This document shows positions 39,988 through 41,076 of a stretch of 41,076 bases of DNA, piece after piece. This stretch comes from Catenulispora pinisilvae (lineage in GTDB: Bacteria; Actinomycetota; Actinomycetes; Streptomycetales; Catenulisporaceae). Numbering within the stretch: position 1 is the stretch's first letter; each line of letters opens with the position of its first letter. A program made the translations under genes and the position numbers. Where the stretch lies: positions 1-41,076 of the forward strand of contig NZ_JAAFZA010000078.1 in the NCBI RefSeq assembly GCF_015356865.1, read 5' to 3'. The notes under the pieces are model-generated. The model saw only the letters and a program-made list of their open reading frames with translations. It did not search any database and was not told the DNA's origin.

Positions 39988-41076
39988 CAGCTCACGTTGA
40001 GCCCGGTGTCGTCGATGACGAACGAGGTCTGAAGCGAGCTGTCCTCGGTCCCGGTGAACTTCAGCGTGACGGTCTGACCGATGTAGCTGGCCAGGCTGAA
40101 GGAGTGCTGGCTGTAGCCGTTGTTGTGGTTGAGGTTGCTGAAGGTGCCCAGGGTGCCCAGCACGGTGCCGGAGGAGTTCAGGACCTGGACGTTCAGCTTG
40201 TCGTAGGCCGTGGTGGTCGTGGTCTCGTCGGTGTCGATGTGCAGCCAGAAGGAGAAGCTGGCCGTCTTGCAGGTGGCGGCGATGCTCACCTTCTGCGCGA
40301 GGGTGTCGGTGTGGGTGGTGCCGTAGCCGTCGAGCCAGGCGTCGTAGCTGCCGGAGTGGGCCGGCTCATCGGTGGTGTCGCTGTTGATGACGCCGGAGGT
40401 GGCGGTCCACGGGGCGGCGCTACCGGTCTCGAAGCCGGGGTTGCCCAGCAGCTGCGCCGAGGTGCAGCCGCCGCCGGAGGCGTTGACCGTCCAGGTGAAG
40501 GAGGTCGTGCCCGAGGCGGTGCCCGAGGTCGCGGTCACGGTGACGTTCGAGGTGCCGGCCGCGCTCGGGGTGCCGGTGACGGCGCCCGAGGAGCTGATCG
40601 ACAGGCCGGCCGGCAGACCGGAGGCGCTGTAGGTCAGCGACTTGCCCGCCGAGTCGGTCGCCGAGATCTGAAGCTTCGTGATCGCAGTGCCCTGAGTGGA
40701 CGTCTGGTTACCGGGGTTGGTGACCGAGACGGTCTCGGTGCCGCCCTGCGCGTTGACCGTCCAGGTGAAGGAGGTCGAGCCGGAAGCGGTGCCCGAGGAC
40801 GCGGTGACCGTGACCGACGACGATCCGGTGCCGGTCGGGGTGCCGGTGATGGCGCCGGAGCTGCTGATCGACAGGCCGGCCGGGAGCCCGGTGGCCGAGT
40901 AGGTCAGCGACTTGCCGGCCGAGTCGGTGCCGGAGATCTGCAGGGTGCTGATCGCGGTGCCCTGAGTGGAGGTCTGGTTGCCGGGGTTGGTGACCGAGAC
41001 GGTTTCGGTGCCGCTGCCGCCGGTCGACAGGCCGGTGACGCCGTTGGGGGTGCCGATGCCGGTCGGGCCGTCGTAG
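39987..41076 (-). CDS. C-terminal part of a secreted multidomain protein, possibly a peptidase (5' end outside the window)
   Basis: The reading frame is open to the window edge; 362 codons are present, the first complete one at 41075. The visible N-terminus, [16 protein letters not shown], resembles the end of S53 (sedolisin) or related secreted peptidase domains, which have TGxGTPN. Two nearly identical 90-residue Ig-like (putative Ig/He_PIG) repeats follow, with [13 protein letters not shown]-type motifs. The C-terminal 150 residues form a beta-sandwich resembling a carbohydrate-binding or DUF642-like module: [15 protein letters not shown], then [12 protein letters not shown] and [19 protein letters not shown]. 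Extracellular location is inferred from composition; the signal peptide would be outside the window. The peptidase call rests on one motif only. Confidence 0.75.
   Translation of the reverse strand, partial: YDGPTGIGTPNGVTGLSTGGSGTETVSVTNPGNQTSTQGTAISTLQISGTDSAGKSLTYSATGLPAGLSISSSGAITGTPTGTGSSSVTVTASSGTASGSTSFTWTVNAQGGTETVSVTNPGNQTSTQGTAITKLQISATDSAGKSLTYSASGLPAGLSISSSGAVTGTPSAAGTSNVTVTATSGTASGTTSFTWTVNASGGGCTSAQLLGNPGFETGSAAPWTATSGVINSDTTDEPAHSGSYDAWLDGYGTTHTDTLAQKVSIAATCKTASFSFWLHIDTDETTTTTAYDKLNVQVLNSSGTVLGTLGTFSNLNHNNGYSQHSFSLASYIGQTVTLKFTGTEDSSLQTSFVIDDTGLNVS
40481..41020 (-). repeat. 270-bp in-frame direct repeat (two Ig-like domains)
   Basis: CGTTGACCGTCCAGGTGAAG starts at 40481 and again at 40751, a period of exactly 270 bp (90 codons), and similarity runs through the whole unit. 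It encodes the two Ig-like domains of the partial secreted protein, so duplication was recent or is maintained by conversion. Confidence 0.88.

Overview
The window comes from a high-GC Gram-positive bacterium (Actinomycetota). Third-codon G+C bias is extreme, GTG starts and leaderless-looking promoters occur, and the gene families are typical of filamentous soil actinomycetes: secreted proteases, ricin-lectin-tailed glycosidases, an HTH + Clp_N pair and a MoxR/VWA/SWIM operon. A Catenulispora- or Streptomyces-like organism is a reasonable guess but is inference. No rRNA, tRNA, CRISPR array, transposase or phage gene was seen.

Layout. 124-3579 (+): secreted subtilisin-family (S8) protein, closed by a strong bidirectional hairpin. 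3677-16622 (-): a 13-kb operon with overlapping or almost overlapping genes, in transcription order a DUF4132 protein, a 1,722-residue protein of unknown function, a MoxR-type AAA+ ATPase, a DUF5682-VWA fusion and a SWIM zinc-finger protein. This has the gene content of the E. coli yehI/yehLMPQ region. 16766-19333 (-): secreted phosphodiester glycosidase and a lipoprotein. 19398-21783: FabG-type reductase and MaoC-type hydratase (-), divergent from an SCP2 protein (+), a small acyl-CoA/lipid group. 21901-24773: VOC protein, DHA2-type MFS exporter and its divergent TetR regulator. 24889-25839: DUF2797 protein. 25840-27305: no gene, but a large nested palindrome. 27408-34688: carbohydrate locus of a secreted GH65-like enzyme, a secreted GH30 enzyme and a divergent ROK regulator. 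34918-39836: small secreted protein, NhaA-thioredoxin fusion, HTH/Clp_N two-gene module and a class III aminotransferase. 39987-41076: C-terminal part of a secreted multidomain protein cut by the window edge.

The most unusual item is the gene-free segment 25840-27305. Two arms of about 535 nt, mutually inverted around a 259-nt spacer, each contain a second inverted pair of about 70 nt. At the centre of each 70-nt unit the sequence differs between partners but is self-complementary in both, so a local fold would be a four-way junction. This suggests selection on structure rather than sequence.

A second, window-wide pattern is short tandem repeats that span or abut stop codons. Six gene ends carry arrays of period 12, 14, 19, 19, 20 or 24, and a period-9 array lies 32 nt past a seventh. 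Repeats inside the coding sequences of the MoxR operon have periods divisible by three (9, 15, 15, 18, 36). All coordinates, motif positions and repeat counts were read by hand; family assignments are from sequence recognition, without database searches.
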